DNA from: Adiantum capillus-veneris
Taxonomy: Eukaryota; Streptophyta; Polypodiopsida; Polypodiales; Pteridaceae
Direction: 5' to 3'
Length of the DNA: 60,000 bases
Assembly (NCBI GenBank): GCA_014529385.2
Contig: CM043954.1
Location: 4,839,306 to 4,899,305, forward strand
The position numbers and the translations under genes are program-made. Under the pieces are notes generated by a model. The model was not told the DNA's origin. It ran no database searches and worked only from the letters and a program-made list of their open reading frames with translations. Within the stretch, counting starts at the first letter, position 1. Every line of letters begins with the position of its first letter. Below are positions 21,073 to 32,675 of this stretch, in pieces.

Positions 21073-22350
21073 TGATCCGAGCCTATCACACATTTTTGTT
21101 TATCATATTTTGTTGGTTTTACTTGCTTCTAGAGGTTTACAATAAAAGAAAGAGTGAGAACAACCTCTTGGAAAATTTAAAAAAAAAAGATTTTTTCTTG
21201 ACTAGTTCACCGGAGGTGAAAGGTAGAGGGAGAACCTAGTGGTAAAGGGAAGGGAAAATATGTAAATGTGAAAAGAAAAGATATGATGTGGTTGTGGAGC
21301 CATGCACCCATGATTCAAGGGTCATGAGTGGCTCATATCATCATGGCTTTGGAGCCATATGATGATTCAAACAAATGGGACCCAAGTGGAAGACTTGGTA
21401 AAGGAAGAAACCATACACATGATTTTGCTGAATTTTTAAAAATTACTTCCACTCCGATCCAAGAAAAGTTGTCTTCATCAAAGTTGTAGCTGATGAGCTG
21501 GAGATTCTGGCCATATTTTTTTTATAATTTTTGCATCTACGGTCTAGGAGATATGGCCAAAATGGTGGACGCCAGGTTTTTCAACTGTGGTGGAGACCAC
21601 CCCCTCTACCTTTACACACACACACCCTTCCTTTTCCACATTGAGACCTTCTCTAAAATCAGCCATTAGTCTTCTCACCCTCCTCTCCTTCCTTCTCTCT
21701 CTCAAGCTCAAAAACCCATCAAAGTTCCTCTTCTAATCACCTTTCAAGTCATGCTTAATCTTGTTGTAATTCATAAGTTCTCATTCAACCCCTTCCTATT
21801 ATTGCTAGATATGTATTGATTTTATGTAGATTCTTTACATTTTAAAATAAGGAAGCTCTTGGACTCAAGCTATGGAGGAAGGAGTGAAGACAACACAAGT
21901 GATGATGGAGCTAATTGGTCAACAAATCACTTGGAAGGAGCTTCTTCATTGGTTGAATGTCCCTAATCAAGCTTCATTTGTACAAATTACACTTGGATCT
22001 TAACCTCACTCCTAATCACTCTCTTTCCTATATAAAGAGGCCTTCCCCTTTGTAATTTCAAGCCTCCCTCAGCCCCATTGAGCCTTTGTATCACTCACCA
22101 TGAGCCCATAAGCTCATTCATTCACTCTATTCTTGCACATCCTAGAGTGCAAATTGTTTCATGCTAGTAACCTCTCCTCCTCTTACTTATGTTAATTAAG
22201 AGAAATGTTTTATATGTGTGTGAGAATGCTTGATGTGATCTTGGCTAATCCTTGAGTGATTGTTTGGTAATCTATATGCTATTTGTGTTGGGAGTGTTTG
22301 AAGTCATCCATTCCTTGTACACACACTACGGTTAATGCTTCATTCATAGT

Positions 22351-22416
<66 letters not shown>

Positions 22417-22531
22417 TGTAGCGGTCCTAGTCCACGCTTCCAAGACTAGGTGGTGCCCTCATCTCATTTCCCTTGTGGCGCAATGGAGTTTGTTTTGGTG
22501 TAGAGGCCGCCATTCCAAATTTCCTTCGTCA
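21073..22531 (+). repeat. 3' LTR of element A
   Basis: 1459 bp, TGATCCG to CTTCGTCA. It differs from the 5' copy at about ten positions and in CT length (22353-22414). Confidence 0.92.
22353..22414. repeat. (CT)n microsatellite, A 3' LTR
   Basis: About 31 CT units, same place as in the 5' LTR. Confidence 0.95.
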
Positions 22532-23410
22532 ATGCATATTATGAAGATCCCAATGGATATGCGGCAAACCCTGTCTATTATCCACCGGAAGAACCCTCGA
22601 CACCTGAACCATGGAGCATGATAGGAAACACAGGACCACCAACTGTTGCACAGGCAGCATGAGAAGGAAGATATAGCTTAGATGAATGAACATTGATGTT
22701 CATAGCCAATGGAGGCATGGGCGGACAGAGACATGCTTACCAACAAAGAGGAGCTCAAGGAGCACCTCAACAACCCAAGGGACCCTGCTACAAGTGTGGT
22801 GGAGACCATTGGCTAAGAGACAAGCTCACACACCACGGCAACTATAGCACCCAAGGAAATAGCAGAGCCCAAAAGTGCAGGATTAGGAGGATCTGTACTT
22901 ACTAACAAGGTAAATGAGCAGTTGGATGCACTGCTAAATGCTTATGAAGCTAGACTTAAAAAGAACCAAACCCAAGAGCAAAGGTGGATGACTTATCCCT
23001 ATGCAAAAATAGAAAAACAGAGGTTGGATATGTGTAAAAAGATGATTGAAACAGCTCAATCATTGATGGAAGACCCGTTGGGTAAACCTGCAAATTGGCA
23101 TGAGGCACCGGATCCAACCCCTATCCAACCAACTTTAGAGAAACATGTGGAAACAAAGGAAAAACTCACTAATGCCTATGAGTCTAGAGGAGAACCTATC
23201 ATAGTGCCAAATACCACAGATGGGACAAGTGACGGGGTCCAACCTAAAATCTTGGCAAAAATGGGTAAGGACTGTAACGGTCTAGACGATCTGTGGAAGC
23301 AAATCCGTGAGGCCAACGAGGCTAATAGGATAAGTAACCACCTGAATATCACGAGAAAAGAAAAGAATGTGATCTTACCTCCTATTGAAGAATTTGAGGC
23401 AAGGTCGTAA
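22532..23410 (+). pseudogene. gag: element H: gag C-terminal part with zinc knuckle
   Basis: The gag frame resumes after A and reads to a TGA at about 22660; a second frame at 22693 holds CYKCGGDHWLRD. The last cysteine of this knuckle is not visible, probably lost to a frame change near 22820. From 22922 the helix DALLNAYEARLKKNQTQEQ matches O (4248-3739), followed by a charged linker (ETAQSLMEDP, KIEKQRLDMCKKM) and a segment with KMGKDCNGLDDLWKQIREANE. Several stops and two frame changes show that it is not functional. Confidence 0.75.
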
Positions 23411-23417
23411 ATGAACT

Positions 23418-24950
23418 TTGAGATACATTCACAAGGGGGAGACCAAGGATCAATTAGTTCGGGGCACAGCCAACCAGACGCTGAGAACTTTACCCTCTTA
23501 CCTAGGAGAGTATGAAGCCAAATTGGAAGTGAGAGCAATCCCATCTCAAAGACTTTCTTCTAACAAGGTGATGGATTCGCAAGGATTGATTGAGTTGTTG
23601 TCCACTCCGGTGGCATGCACAATCACATTGGCAGAACTCCTAAGGTTACGGCCAAACATGTGGACCACAGTAGGTAAATGCCTAGAAAAATTTGGAGTAA
23701 AAGACCCCACCCTAAGGCTTTAGGAAGGGATCAGAGAGTTGGACAGGCCTCAACTAAACACTAGGCCAGTACCATTGAACAAGGTTGGAGAATATTGCGA
23801 GGGAGAAGATGGAAACACCACACTACCAGTAGAATTCCAAGGAGTAGTTTCCAAAGCTATTCTTGACAGTGGAGCGAGAGTTGCTATCGCCACCAAGGAA
23901 ATTTGGAAAAAATGGGGAAAACCAGCTTTGAGGGCTACCAGAATGAAATTGCATTTGGAAGATGGGTTCATGGAGAAGCCTCTAGGACTCTTAGAAAAAG
24001 TGATTGTCACTTCGTGCGGAATCGAGTATGAGCATACATTTGCAATAGTTGATTTCGACAAAAAGAACAATTATGAGATCATCTTGGGACGACCATTCAT
24101 GCGACAATTGCACATGGTCCAAGATTGGGGTTATGACCACATATACCTCAGACATGGCGAGACAACAACTAAAATACACCTAAAAGACCATAGTTACAAA
24201 GATGTGAACCAAATACCTGTGGAAGAGTTTGATTCAGCTACAGTAGCAGGATCGGAACTCCCAGCATGGTTAGGGCAACCAAAAGAGCTATGGATGTGCG
24301 GAGCTTCACATTGTGGAAGCTTAAGAAGAGAGGAATGCGTCTTAGAAAGAGCAATTGAGGACAAAGAGTATATTTCGGAACCTTTCCCTGAAGATTCCTT
24401 GGAACCTCTCGAATGGGAACACATACTAGCAACATTGGATGTCTATGCCATTACCGACAGTCCAACAACAAAATTTTGTGATAGGGATGGCTATGATGTA
24501 TTACCCTATTACATGGTAAGCGTTATACCAGAAAAAGAGACGGTAGAACCACCAGAACAAGAAGAGTTTTACAACTCCTCTGAACATTTGGAAGTAAATG
24601 ATGAAGCAGATGATGAGTGTTCAGACACCTCAAGCGAGCGTGGAAATGAAACCGAGAATATCAAGTTCTATGATTTTTCTAATCAACACCCTAGACGCCA
24701 GGGACACTATAGGAGGAAACGAGCAAGAAACAAAGCGAGAGAGAACCTGATGCCCAAGATAAAAGGTAAAACTCACTATTTGATGCTTGTAAAAGCAGAA
24801 GATTGTGTTAAAAATCAAATATTAGGAGGATTCTCAAAAGATCAAACAGAAAGAATGCGAGAGGAAATAAAACAGTTACGAAAAGCTAAAATTGAAACAA
24901 AATCACAAAAATCTCAAAAATCAAAAAAAGAAACAACAAAAGACCAATAG
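23418..24950 (+). pseudogene. pol: element H: linker and retropepsin (protease 1)
   Basis: Two frames in the same phase (23418-23723 and 23739-24950) are separated by a TAG. The first is the linker shared with O (LPSYLGEYEA, CTITLAELLRLRP). The second has retropepsin active site AILDSGARVAIATK (D at 23865), strand EYEHTFAIVDF and ILGRPFMRQL. Next is the extension CGASHCGS, EPFPED, ILATLDVYA, KFCDRDGYD, then an acidic patch and a K/R-rich tail. The protease would cut the polyprotein during particle maturation. The 403-codon frame is much longer than a protease alone, the rest being the extension. Confidence 0.85.
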
Positions 24951-26098
24951 TGGACCAAACTGGAGCGTAAACAGAAATATCAAGAACTGAAACGGTCTTT
25001 ACGTGAGATATGGACTACTCAAGAAGATAGTGATGGTAAAGGGGAGTCAGAAAAGGGAAACATGAATGTACTATCACACTATCGGAAATTTACTATCCAT
25101 GACAGAAAAATCATCATGACACGACCAGTCAGGGAAAGAATCAACCAAGAATCTTATGATGGGCCTGAAAATGCAAAAAATATAGACCTCGTAGAACCAG
25201 GTAAAAAGCCTCAGCCGGTCTATATAGCTAACGATTTAGAGCCTGAAGAAGAAGAACGGCTAACACAACTTCTCAAGAAGTATAAAGATGTGTTCGCTTG
25301 GTCCTATAAAGACCTCAAAGGAGTTGATCCATTGATATGCCAACATACAATTCCTTTGAAATCGGATGCAAAACCTAGCAAAAAACGTCCTTATACATAT
25401 AATGACACATTTGCTAAACGAATCAAAGAAGAGATTGATAAACTGATGGAAGTTGAATTCATCTATGAGATTGAACATACAGATTGGGTGTCACCCATTG
25501 TGGTAGTTCCCAAAAAGAATGGAAAACTGTGAGTGTATGTAAACCTCAAAAAGGTGAATGCAGCAACCATAAGGGATAATTATCCCTTGCCAATCACAGA
25601 ACATGTACTTGAGCGAGTGGCCGGGAAACGGGCTTATTCCTTCTGGATGGGTTTTTAGGATACAACCAACTGGCAATAGCAAGGGAGGATCAACACAAAA
25701 CAGCGTTTGCCACAGAATGCGGGATTTATGCGTATCGAGTTATGCCATTTGGCTTAACTAATGCCCCAGCCACTTTCCAAAGGTTAATGATGCACGCATT
25801 CAAGGAATACCTAATATTCTTAAAAATTTACATGGATGATCTTTGTGTACACTCTCTTCTACGAGAGGAGCATATCGACCATTTGCAAAAGGTCTTTGAA
25901 AAATGCACGACGTATCGAATCTGTCTTAACCCGGAAAAGTGTGTATTCATGGTTAAGCAAGGCCGCATCTTAGGACACATTGTCTCCCAAAATGGCATAA
26001 CCACTGACCTAGAAAAAGTCAAAGTCATTGTAGACCTACCCAAGTCTACTAATGCGAAACAAGTGCAATCCTTCATGGGACACTGCGGATATTATTGA
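24951..26098 (+). pseudogene. pol: element H: reverse transcriptase
   Basis: The RT begins near 25200 (LLKKYKDVFAWSYKDLKG) and includes DWVSPIVVVPKKNGKL, a TGA at 25529 where an arginine codon is expected, a one-base deletion near 25643 in the SFLDGF motif, FGLTNAPATFQRLM and the catalytic YMDDL at 25829-25843. A TGA at 26096 (CGA expected) ends the frame before the RNase H. The part 24951-25200 is a K/E-rich linker. Compared with A, C and D the catalytic box is YMDD rather than FIDD, and the palm-thumb region is distinct, so H is of another lineage. Confidence 0.88.
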
Positions 26099-26110
26099 AG
26101 ATTCATATAC

Positions 26111-27098
26111 ATGTATGCAGTTATCGAACAACCTCTGTATCGTTTGCTAATCAATTTTGAGTGGACCGAGGAGTGTGAAACTTCATTCCAAAAGCTAAAG
26201 GAAAACCTTATATCAGCACCTGTACTAAAAGCACCAGATTGGGAAAAGATATTCCATGTGCACATTGATGCTTCAGCATATACCATTGTAAGTATTCTGG
26301 CTCAACCTGGAGACGGAACAATGGATTTTCTAGTTTGCTATGCGAGTCGACAGTTAAACAGTGCAGAAAAGAACTACACCACCACCGAGCGGGAAGGGTT
26401 AGGAATGATTTATGCTATAAAGAAATTTCAGCATTATTTGCTCGCAAATAAATTTGTGTTCTTCACAGATCATCAAGCTCTTTTGTATTTGGTAAATAAA
26501 CCTTGCAACATAGGGAGAATCGTACTTTGGTTTATTATATTGCTAGAATTTGACTTCACAGTGGTGGTCAAAAAGGGTAAAACCCATCTACGAGCGGATC
26601 ATCTTTCAAGGATACACAACAGGGAAGCTCCTGAAGGAGTAGATGATGACACACTAGATGCTTATCTTTTCAACATTGAAATGGTATCCAAATGGTCTCA
26701 GGAAATTGTTAGCATTCTTTCCTTTGGAAGTAGGTTTGATAATACGGAATGCAGATCAAAACAGCAAACAATTCGACAAACAAAAAACTTCCAGTTGATA
26801 GCAGGACGGCTGTATCATCTTGGATCGGACATAATCCTACGATTATGTATAAATCCGAAAGAATTCAAGTGCTACCTTGAAGAGGCACATGTCCAGGGTT
26901 GTGCATTTCATTGTTCAAAAGTGAAAACACACCAGAGACTGAAACAGTTAGGGGTTTATTGGCCAACTATGTATGCGGACACACATTCTTATGTTACCAA
27001 TTGTACTATATGTAGTGCCAAAAGACCAGTGGATCACGCAACTTTGTTTCAGATAAACATAGCACCTACATGGATTCAATATATCATTGACTTCTTAA
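26111..27098 (+). pseudogene. pol: element H: RNase H and first integrase-type HHCC region
   Basis: RNase H of the usual gypsy type: VHIDASAYTIVSILAQ, YASRQLNSAEKNYTTTERE, FFTDHQALLYLV, RADHLSRI. No archaeal-type second RNase H follows, unlike A, C and D. From about 26700 there is an RNase H-integrase linker (NFQLIAGRLYHLG) and an HHCC-like finger (EEAH, FHCSK, GVYWPTM, NCTICSAK). It is followed not by the integrase core but by NIAPTWIQYIIDF, which begins a second linker. Element T cuts the frame after codon TTA at 27095. Confidence 0.8.
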
Positions 27099-28440
27099 AA
27101 CTAGAATGGTAACCTAACAGGACATAAAAGTGTCCTTTCAGGGTTTTGGGAAAAATTTCCAAAACCATAGTAGATCCACTCATTTTGAAAAATCCTTTCA
27201 TGAGCTTATAGTTCAATAACTACTACATATGGAAAAAATGAGAAAGTTGTAATTTTTCTCATCCCTTGGTCACTACAAGCCTCCAAAGTTGATGGACCAG
27301 TGCATTTTGCCCAAAACATCAATTTCTTACGGTTGATTGCATATAAATAAGAGTGGAGATTTTTGTAGGACATGAGATAAAATGCCCCGTTAACTTCAAT
27401 GGGTTGGTGACCAAAACATATGGTTTATTTTACCTCACTAATGTTTTTTTGGGCAAAAAAATAGGTACAAAAAAGTTGCATTTTTGCCATTCTGCAGACC
27501 TATCATCAAAGTTTCTATAGTCACGCTCAATACAGATACTATATACGTGTTTTCTTAGTTCTCTTTGGGCCTCTGGATTCAAAAGGAGCCATGGAGCATG
27601 TCAAAAGGATAATGTATCTCTTACAATTGGAACCTTGGGGGCAATGACAAAGTGCTAAATACAGCAAATATGAAAAAACTGGGTTTAGCATTATGTCCTC
27701 TAGAAACCCACAGAAACTACTCAATATCTAGCCAAGTTTGTAGTCTATGATTAGATATGGTCACTACCTACAAAAAACACACATTTGGCCTAAGAAACTA
27801 GCAATATTGAGAAAGTTATATTTGTTACTCTAAAATGTATCGTATTCTTCAGCAATCAAAAAACTCAACCATCATCATATACTATGCTATATAGCATATT
27901 AGGTCCCCCAAAACTCAAGGAAGATTAGCTGTATGTTATACATTACACTTACACAATCAAAATTGAATTTGGATATCAAGAAAGCCACCAAAAAAATCAT
28001 AAAAGTGCTAATTTTGGCCAAAAAACAGGATTATGCAATTCTTGTAAATTGGTCATAACTTTCAATGTTAACACTTAGCTCTCCCTACAAGCATCAAAAC
28101 ATGTTGAGAACTATGAGGGCCTAACCTCTAGCCATCTAAACCTCACAAACATGAAGTTTAGAGTGGTATAGGAACCAAAAATTGAAAAAAAGCCAAAAAC
28201 AAGACCCGTTTTTTCACACAGTTTAGGTTCAAAAATGTTGTGCAAGAGTAAGGTTAATGGTGAGATCAATACTCAAAAAAAAAAGCTAAGTTTTTTTCAG
28301 TTCATAAGGCAACTTTGTGGATATAGAGCACCTAGAAATTCATTTTCATACTCTTTAAATAATTCAAGCAAAATGGTCACTTAACAGGACACAAAAGTGT
28401 CCAAGGACATAAAAGTGTCATGTTACCATTCTAGTGTTAA
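27095..28440. mobile_element. element T: short DNA transposon with TTAA flanks
   Basis: Element 27099-28436 (1338 bp) is flanked by ttaa on both sides (27095-27098, 28437-28440). Termini are inverted: left AACTAGAATGGTAAC, right end reverse complement CACTAGAATGGTAAC. Subterminal repeats TAACAGGACAyAAAAGTGTCC lie at 27115-27135 and 28382-28402, with a third partial copy at 28403-28420; each can form a 5-6 bp hairpin. No coding frame of note is inside, so it is non-autonomous. Excision with one TTAA restores the pol frame of H. The right end reads TAGTG as in CACTA elements, so a CACTA with TSD tta and an altered left end is the main alternative to a piggyBac-type element. Confidence 0.75.
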
Positions 28441-29659
28441 CCACCAGGACGTTCCCTGAGAACATCACAAGAGCACGGAAAAAAGCTATAGAGCTAGAAG
28501 CTCGTGACTTTCAGTTAATTGGGAACCAACTCTATAAGCCAGGAAAGGACAATCAACTTAGAATCTGTGCAAGTGAAAGCGAATATCTGCTGATTCTAGA
28601 ACATGCACATAGTGGAATAAGTGGAGGCCATTTTTCGGGCGATAAGACGGCAGGAATTTGGTGGCCTACACTGCACATGGATGCTGAAGAGTTTGTAAAG
28701 CGTTGTGACGCATGTCAACGCACCAAGGTGCCAATAAAACGAGATGAGATGCCATTACGGCCAATGATGGGAGCAAGAGCATTTGCAAAATGGGGCATTG
28801 ATTTGTGGTACCTATATCACCCCCTGCATATTGCACCCATACCCAATATATCATTGTGGCTACGGAATATCTCACAAAACGGGTCGAAGCCAAGGCAACA
28901 CAAAAAGCTGATGCACGCACCACTGCACAATTTTTGTATGAGAATGTTTTTGTACGTTACGGGTTACCAATAGAAATTTCCAGTGATCATGGGACACATT
29001 TTCTCAATGAAGTGATTGAATACCTGCTAGAGGAATTCATGGTCATACATAGGAAATCTGCACCATACCATCCACAGGCCAATGGGCAAGCTGAGGCCAC
29101 AAATAAAACACTATGCACGGTTCTCACGAAAATAGTGTCAGAATCAAGAACAAATTGGGATCAACAGCTACACTCAACACTATGGGCATACAGGGTAGCT
29201 TACAAAACATCAATCGGAACAACACCATACAACATGGTGTTTGGCCTAAATGCTATACTACCCATAGAGTTTTTAATTCCAACTCTACGAGTAGCAAAAA
29301 GCTTAGAATGGACAAGGCATGAACTCTCTTCAAGAATTGATGATCTTGAAAAGCTAGATGAACTCCGCTTACGAGCTGTGGCTTCAATCTATGCTAAAAA
29401 GAGAAGACAAAAAGAGTTTTTTGACAAATATGTGCGTACCAAAGAGTTCAAAACAGGTGGTTACGTACTTGTTTATACCTTGAAGCAACATGCCAAGAAA
29501 CTTAAAAAGCGAGGGATGGGACCATTTGTGATTAGTGATCTATCACAAAGTGGAGTTGTCAAGCTTGCTACATTAGCAGGTGAAGAAATGCCAAACTGGA
29601 TTAGTGGATGTAGACTGAAGAGATATCATCTACCACTCACACAGGAGATGCTCCAATAG
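28437..29659 (+). pseudogene. pol: element H: second HHCC region and integrase core
   Basis: The frame resumes with LTTRTFPENITRARKKAIELEA, a second RNase H-integrase linker (FQLIGNQLYKPGKDNQLRIC) and a full HHCC finger (EHAHSGISGGHFS, CDACQ). The core follows with D in AKWGIDL, a frameshift near 28806, D in ISSDHGTHF and E in NGQAEATNK. A basic C-terminus with KTGGYVLVYTLKQHAKKLKKRG and RLKRYHLPL ends at 29659. The enzyme would insert element DNA into the host genome. Together with the HHCC at 26850-27030 the element has two such fingers in series. Confidence 0.85.
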
Positions 29660-29789
29660 ATTCATCAAGGAAAACAAAGAATGAAGGAAAAACAGAGAGT
29701 ACGAGAGGAAGCTCAAGCAGATGCACAAGAACGTTGGAAAAAGAGCATTTCTAAAAACAACTGGAAAAAATTGAAATAAAGCCATTCGA

Positions 29790-30901
29790 ATGACGAAGTT
29801 GGATGAAGAAACAGTGGAGCCAATAATTGCGGTCAAAGTGGGCAGCCATCAAGTTGAATCGACAGCCTTGCTTGATTCAGGAGCTCAAGCAAATTTGATC
29901 TCCTATGGATTATACCAATAGCTCAAAGTCACAGGTCAACTTCATCCTACTCCTCAAGTGCTGGAAAGTAGCACATCACACCCATTGAAAACATTGGGAT
30001 GGACTATATTGCATGTACAGATACATCAATATATTTACCCACACAGATTCTATGTGGTGGCAGATGAAAGCACACAACACCCAATGATGTTGGGGCAACC
30101 TTGGAAAAAAGAGTACAATGTGCAGATATATTGGATAGCAAAGGCAGTCAAAATTCAGCATGAACATGAACAACAGGTGATAGCCTTTGCTCAACAATAC
30201 CAGAATGATAAGCTACAAACCATGCAATCACTGGAACAGAAGCCAAAAGAAAAAATGCCATCAAAGAACGACCTGATAACTGAGACCAACAATCAGGTAA
30301 AAGCCAACCATGCTAATTACAGACATATGCAGTCACCGGCCACAATGCAAAGATCTAGGTTAGCAAAACAAAGAAAACAAGTATGGATGAGGAAGGATAG
30401 AAATGCCATGGCGGACAAACAACAATGCACCAACAAAATTCCAACAAGGCAGATGGTTCAACCACAAACCAAGGGCATAAAACAACTATGGATCCCGAAG
30501 AAAATGCTTAGCCATAACCTAAATGTCACTCACATTTGGATACCAAAGCAAAAGCAAAAGGAACTCCAGTAGTACAAGCACCAACGGAAGGCAGACAACT
30601 GCATTTCAAAAAGGAAAACCTCTTTATGTGGATGCCAATCAACAACAAACCAATGGCAAACAAGAAAGTGCCAAACCATTTACAAAAACCGACAGCAACT
30701 AAATACCAATGGAAAGCAAAGGCAATACGGCCCATAACCATTACTGTCCAGCCAATTCTCTCCTTAGTCACAGCTACGGCTCTATCAACAGTGTCGGCAA
30801 AGCAAGTGCCTTTTGCAAAAAAGACAATTAAACAGAGAGCAGTAAAGTTACAGCTATTACTTGCAAAGAAAATAGGAAACCTCGACGGCGAATGCCAATA
30901 A
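29790..30901 (+). pseudogene. element H: post-integrase retropepsin-like domain with W-P-K tail
   Basis: The frame starts at ATG 29790, is cut by TAG at 29919, goes on in phase to 30572 and shifts frame near 30550 to end at 30901. Residues 10-110 look like a retropepsin: VEPIIAVKVGS, ALLDSGAQANLIS (D at 29874), a middle LKTLGW segment, YPHRFYVVAD and MMLGQPWKK. It is separate from the usual protease at 23865. Next come about 250 Q/K-rich residues with motifs VWMRKD, QLWIPKK, HIWIPKQ and MWMPIN. O has the same two parts in the same order. A protease downstream of integrase is unusual. Whether it cleaves or only binds is unknown. Confidence 0.65.
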
Positions 30902-32675
30902 GCATCTTGCTTATACCCTTCTCATGCATAGCATTACTTTTTCCATGCATTGACCAAGTATGCATAAAGTAGGGCCACAGTAATCGGCCAGGCATTAGCA
31001 CAACTTTTTTAACCTATGCACCGCACATACTCCGAGGCGATACCTTGTCGTCCGGGAGGACTCCGACCAGGAGGGGGGGAGGCATTCTCAAATGCGGAAC
31101 CAATAACAGAAACAGCAAAAAAGGGCATGATTTTTGACTATTTTAAGGGTTGTTGTTTGATTGCAAAATTTTCTGGAGTAACCCAAGTATAGATGCCCTT
31201 ATACAGCATGTATCCACAGGTATATGGGGCAAAACACCAAATCAAGCCCCTAGGTGTGTGTATATAAGTAGAAATAGCCATTTTTTTGGAAAATATTGGT
31301 AAAACGAAGAAATCCGGCCATAAAAATTGCATGCGAGTGTATATAATGTTTTGCGGTGATGTTTGTGATTTATTATGATTTTTGGGAATTTTCTGGGTTT
31401 GATTTGCTATTTTCCTTTTATTTTGCTAATTTTCGGCAGAAAAACTTCAAAAATACAAAAAGCAGGTGAAAAATAGTCGTAATGAAAAAACAAAATATGG
31501 GGATGATCAGTGACTATAGGACAACCTATGGTACAGTGGGGGTGCAATTATGAGACTGGAGCGGAAAGCGTGTTTTGGCCAGGTTTTGACCGAAATGCCA
31601 AATTTATGGTAAACAGAGCAAATGGAGTCCAAATCAAGAAATTTTTGAGCCTAAACCGCATCTCGCAAGAAGATAGGAGCACATGTCAAATTTCATGAAA
31701 AGTGGTTCGGGGACCTCCATTATAAGAAATTTTCACCCCATTTTTAGCTCATTTTCACTATTGACTTTGTGGAGAGAGCTTCTGCCACCTAGAGCGGACC
31801 GACCTTACAGCAACTTCTACGACACGCATGACTACCCGACGAGCTCCAAACATGAGAGGTAGGCTCACCACCTTGAGCTTTTTGCGCATGTTTGTCATTA
31901 TGTCGCGAAAACTAGCGTAGGGGTCACACACAAAGCGGGCGGTAGAGACCTACAAGTAGAGACGGCGGCCTAACGGCTAACCCGAAAGCAACAAGACTTC
32001 ATCGGCAGCTTACCCTAGTCTAGGAGACCAGTCCTAGATGTCCAAAGGCAATAGGAAACCATCGGAAAAAACCCTAATTCTCAGAAACCCGCGAGAGGCC
32101 ACCAAATGGGAAATCGGCCAAACGGAGACCAAATGCTACCAAAATTCATGGGTAGGAGCATCTCGACATGCTCAACAAGTCTATATGACCGCATGACCAA
32201 AAAGTGACCCGAAGCGGCACTAAACTTCAGAAACGGCATCAGACACACAAAGCGTCAAATTACACTTGCGGCCAAACCGCAAGTCCATTTGCCACCAAAC
32301 TTCACGAGAAGCCTTCCTAGACCATCAACAACCAAGTCCTATGGTGGTAGACCACCACAAATCATCGAAGGTATGTAAACGCAACCACGGGTGCTTCTAG
32401 AGCGACAAATTGCCAAATGGAGCTCCGGTGAAGCCAAAGTGGACAAAAACCATACGGCAAGGATCCCCAAGGGATCGGGAAGCTACAGAGACCAACATCA
32501 AGAAATTTCATCGCCAAAAAGCACTCCAAAAGTCAAAAAACGGCTCGGAGGCTTTGAAGTCCACACAGGGAGTTATTCTCTATCCAGTTGACTTTTTTGT
32601 CGAAATTAGGCTCAAAAGGACTTAGGGGGGCCAAGGGCAAGCACTGGGAGCACCAGCAATGAAAAAATCACCAGG

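Larger units (their letters stand above)
13372..22531 (+). mobile_element. element A: Tat-like Ty3/gypsy element, nearly complete
   Basis: It spans 9160 bp with LTRs of 1461 and 1459 bp, PBS, a pre-gag ORF, two micro-ORFs, gag-pol with two RNase H domains, and a polypurine tract. The LTR pair differs at roughly ten sites plus CT-tract length, so it is among the youngest insertions here. Only two single-base deletions break gag-pol. It lies within the gag of H. Confidence 0.92.

Noticed and set aside
27095-28440. Element T as a firm CACTA transposon
   Set aside because: The right end reads TAGTG, but the left end is AACTA and equal 3-bp flanks need an extra base; TTAA flanks fit with one mismatch. 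Kept open as the main alternative.
31138-32625. Short frames between 31.1 and 32.6 kb
   Set aside because: Short, overlapping on both strands, without motif or similarity to other frames in the window.
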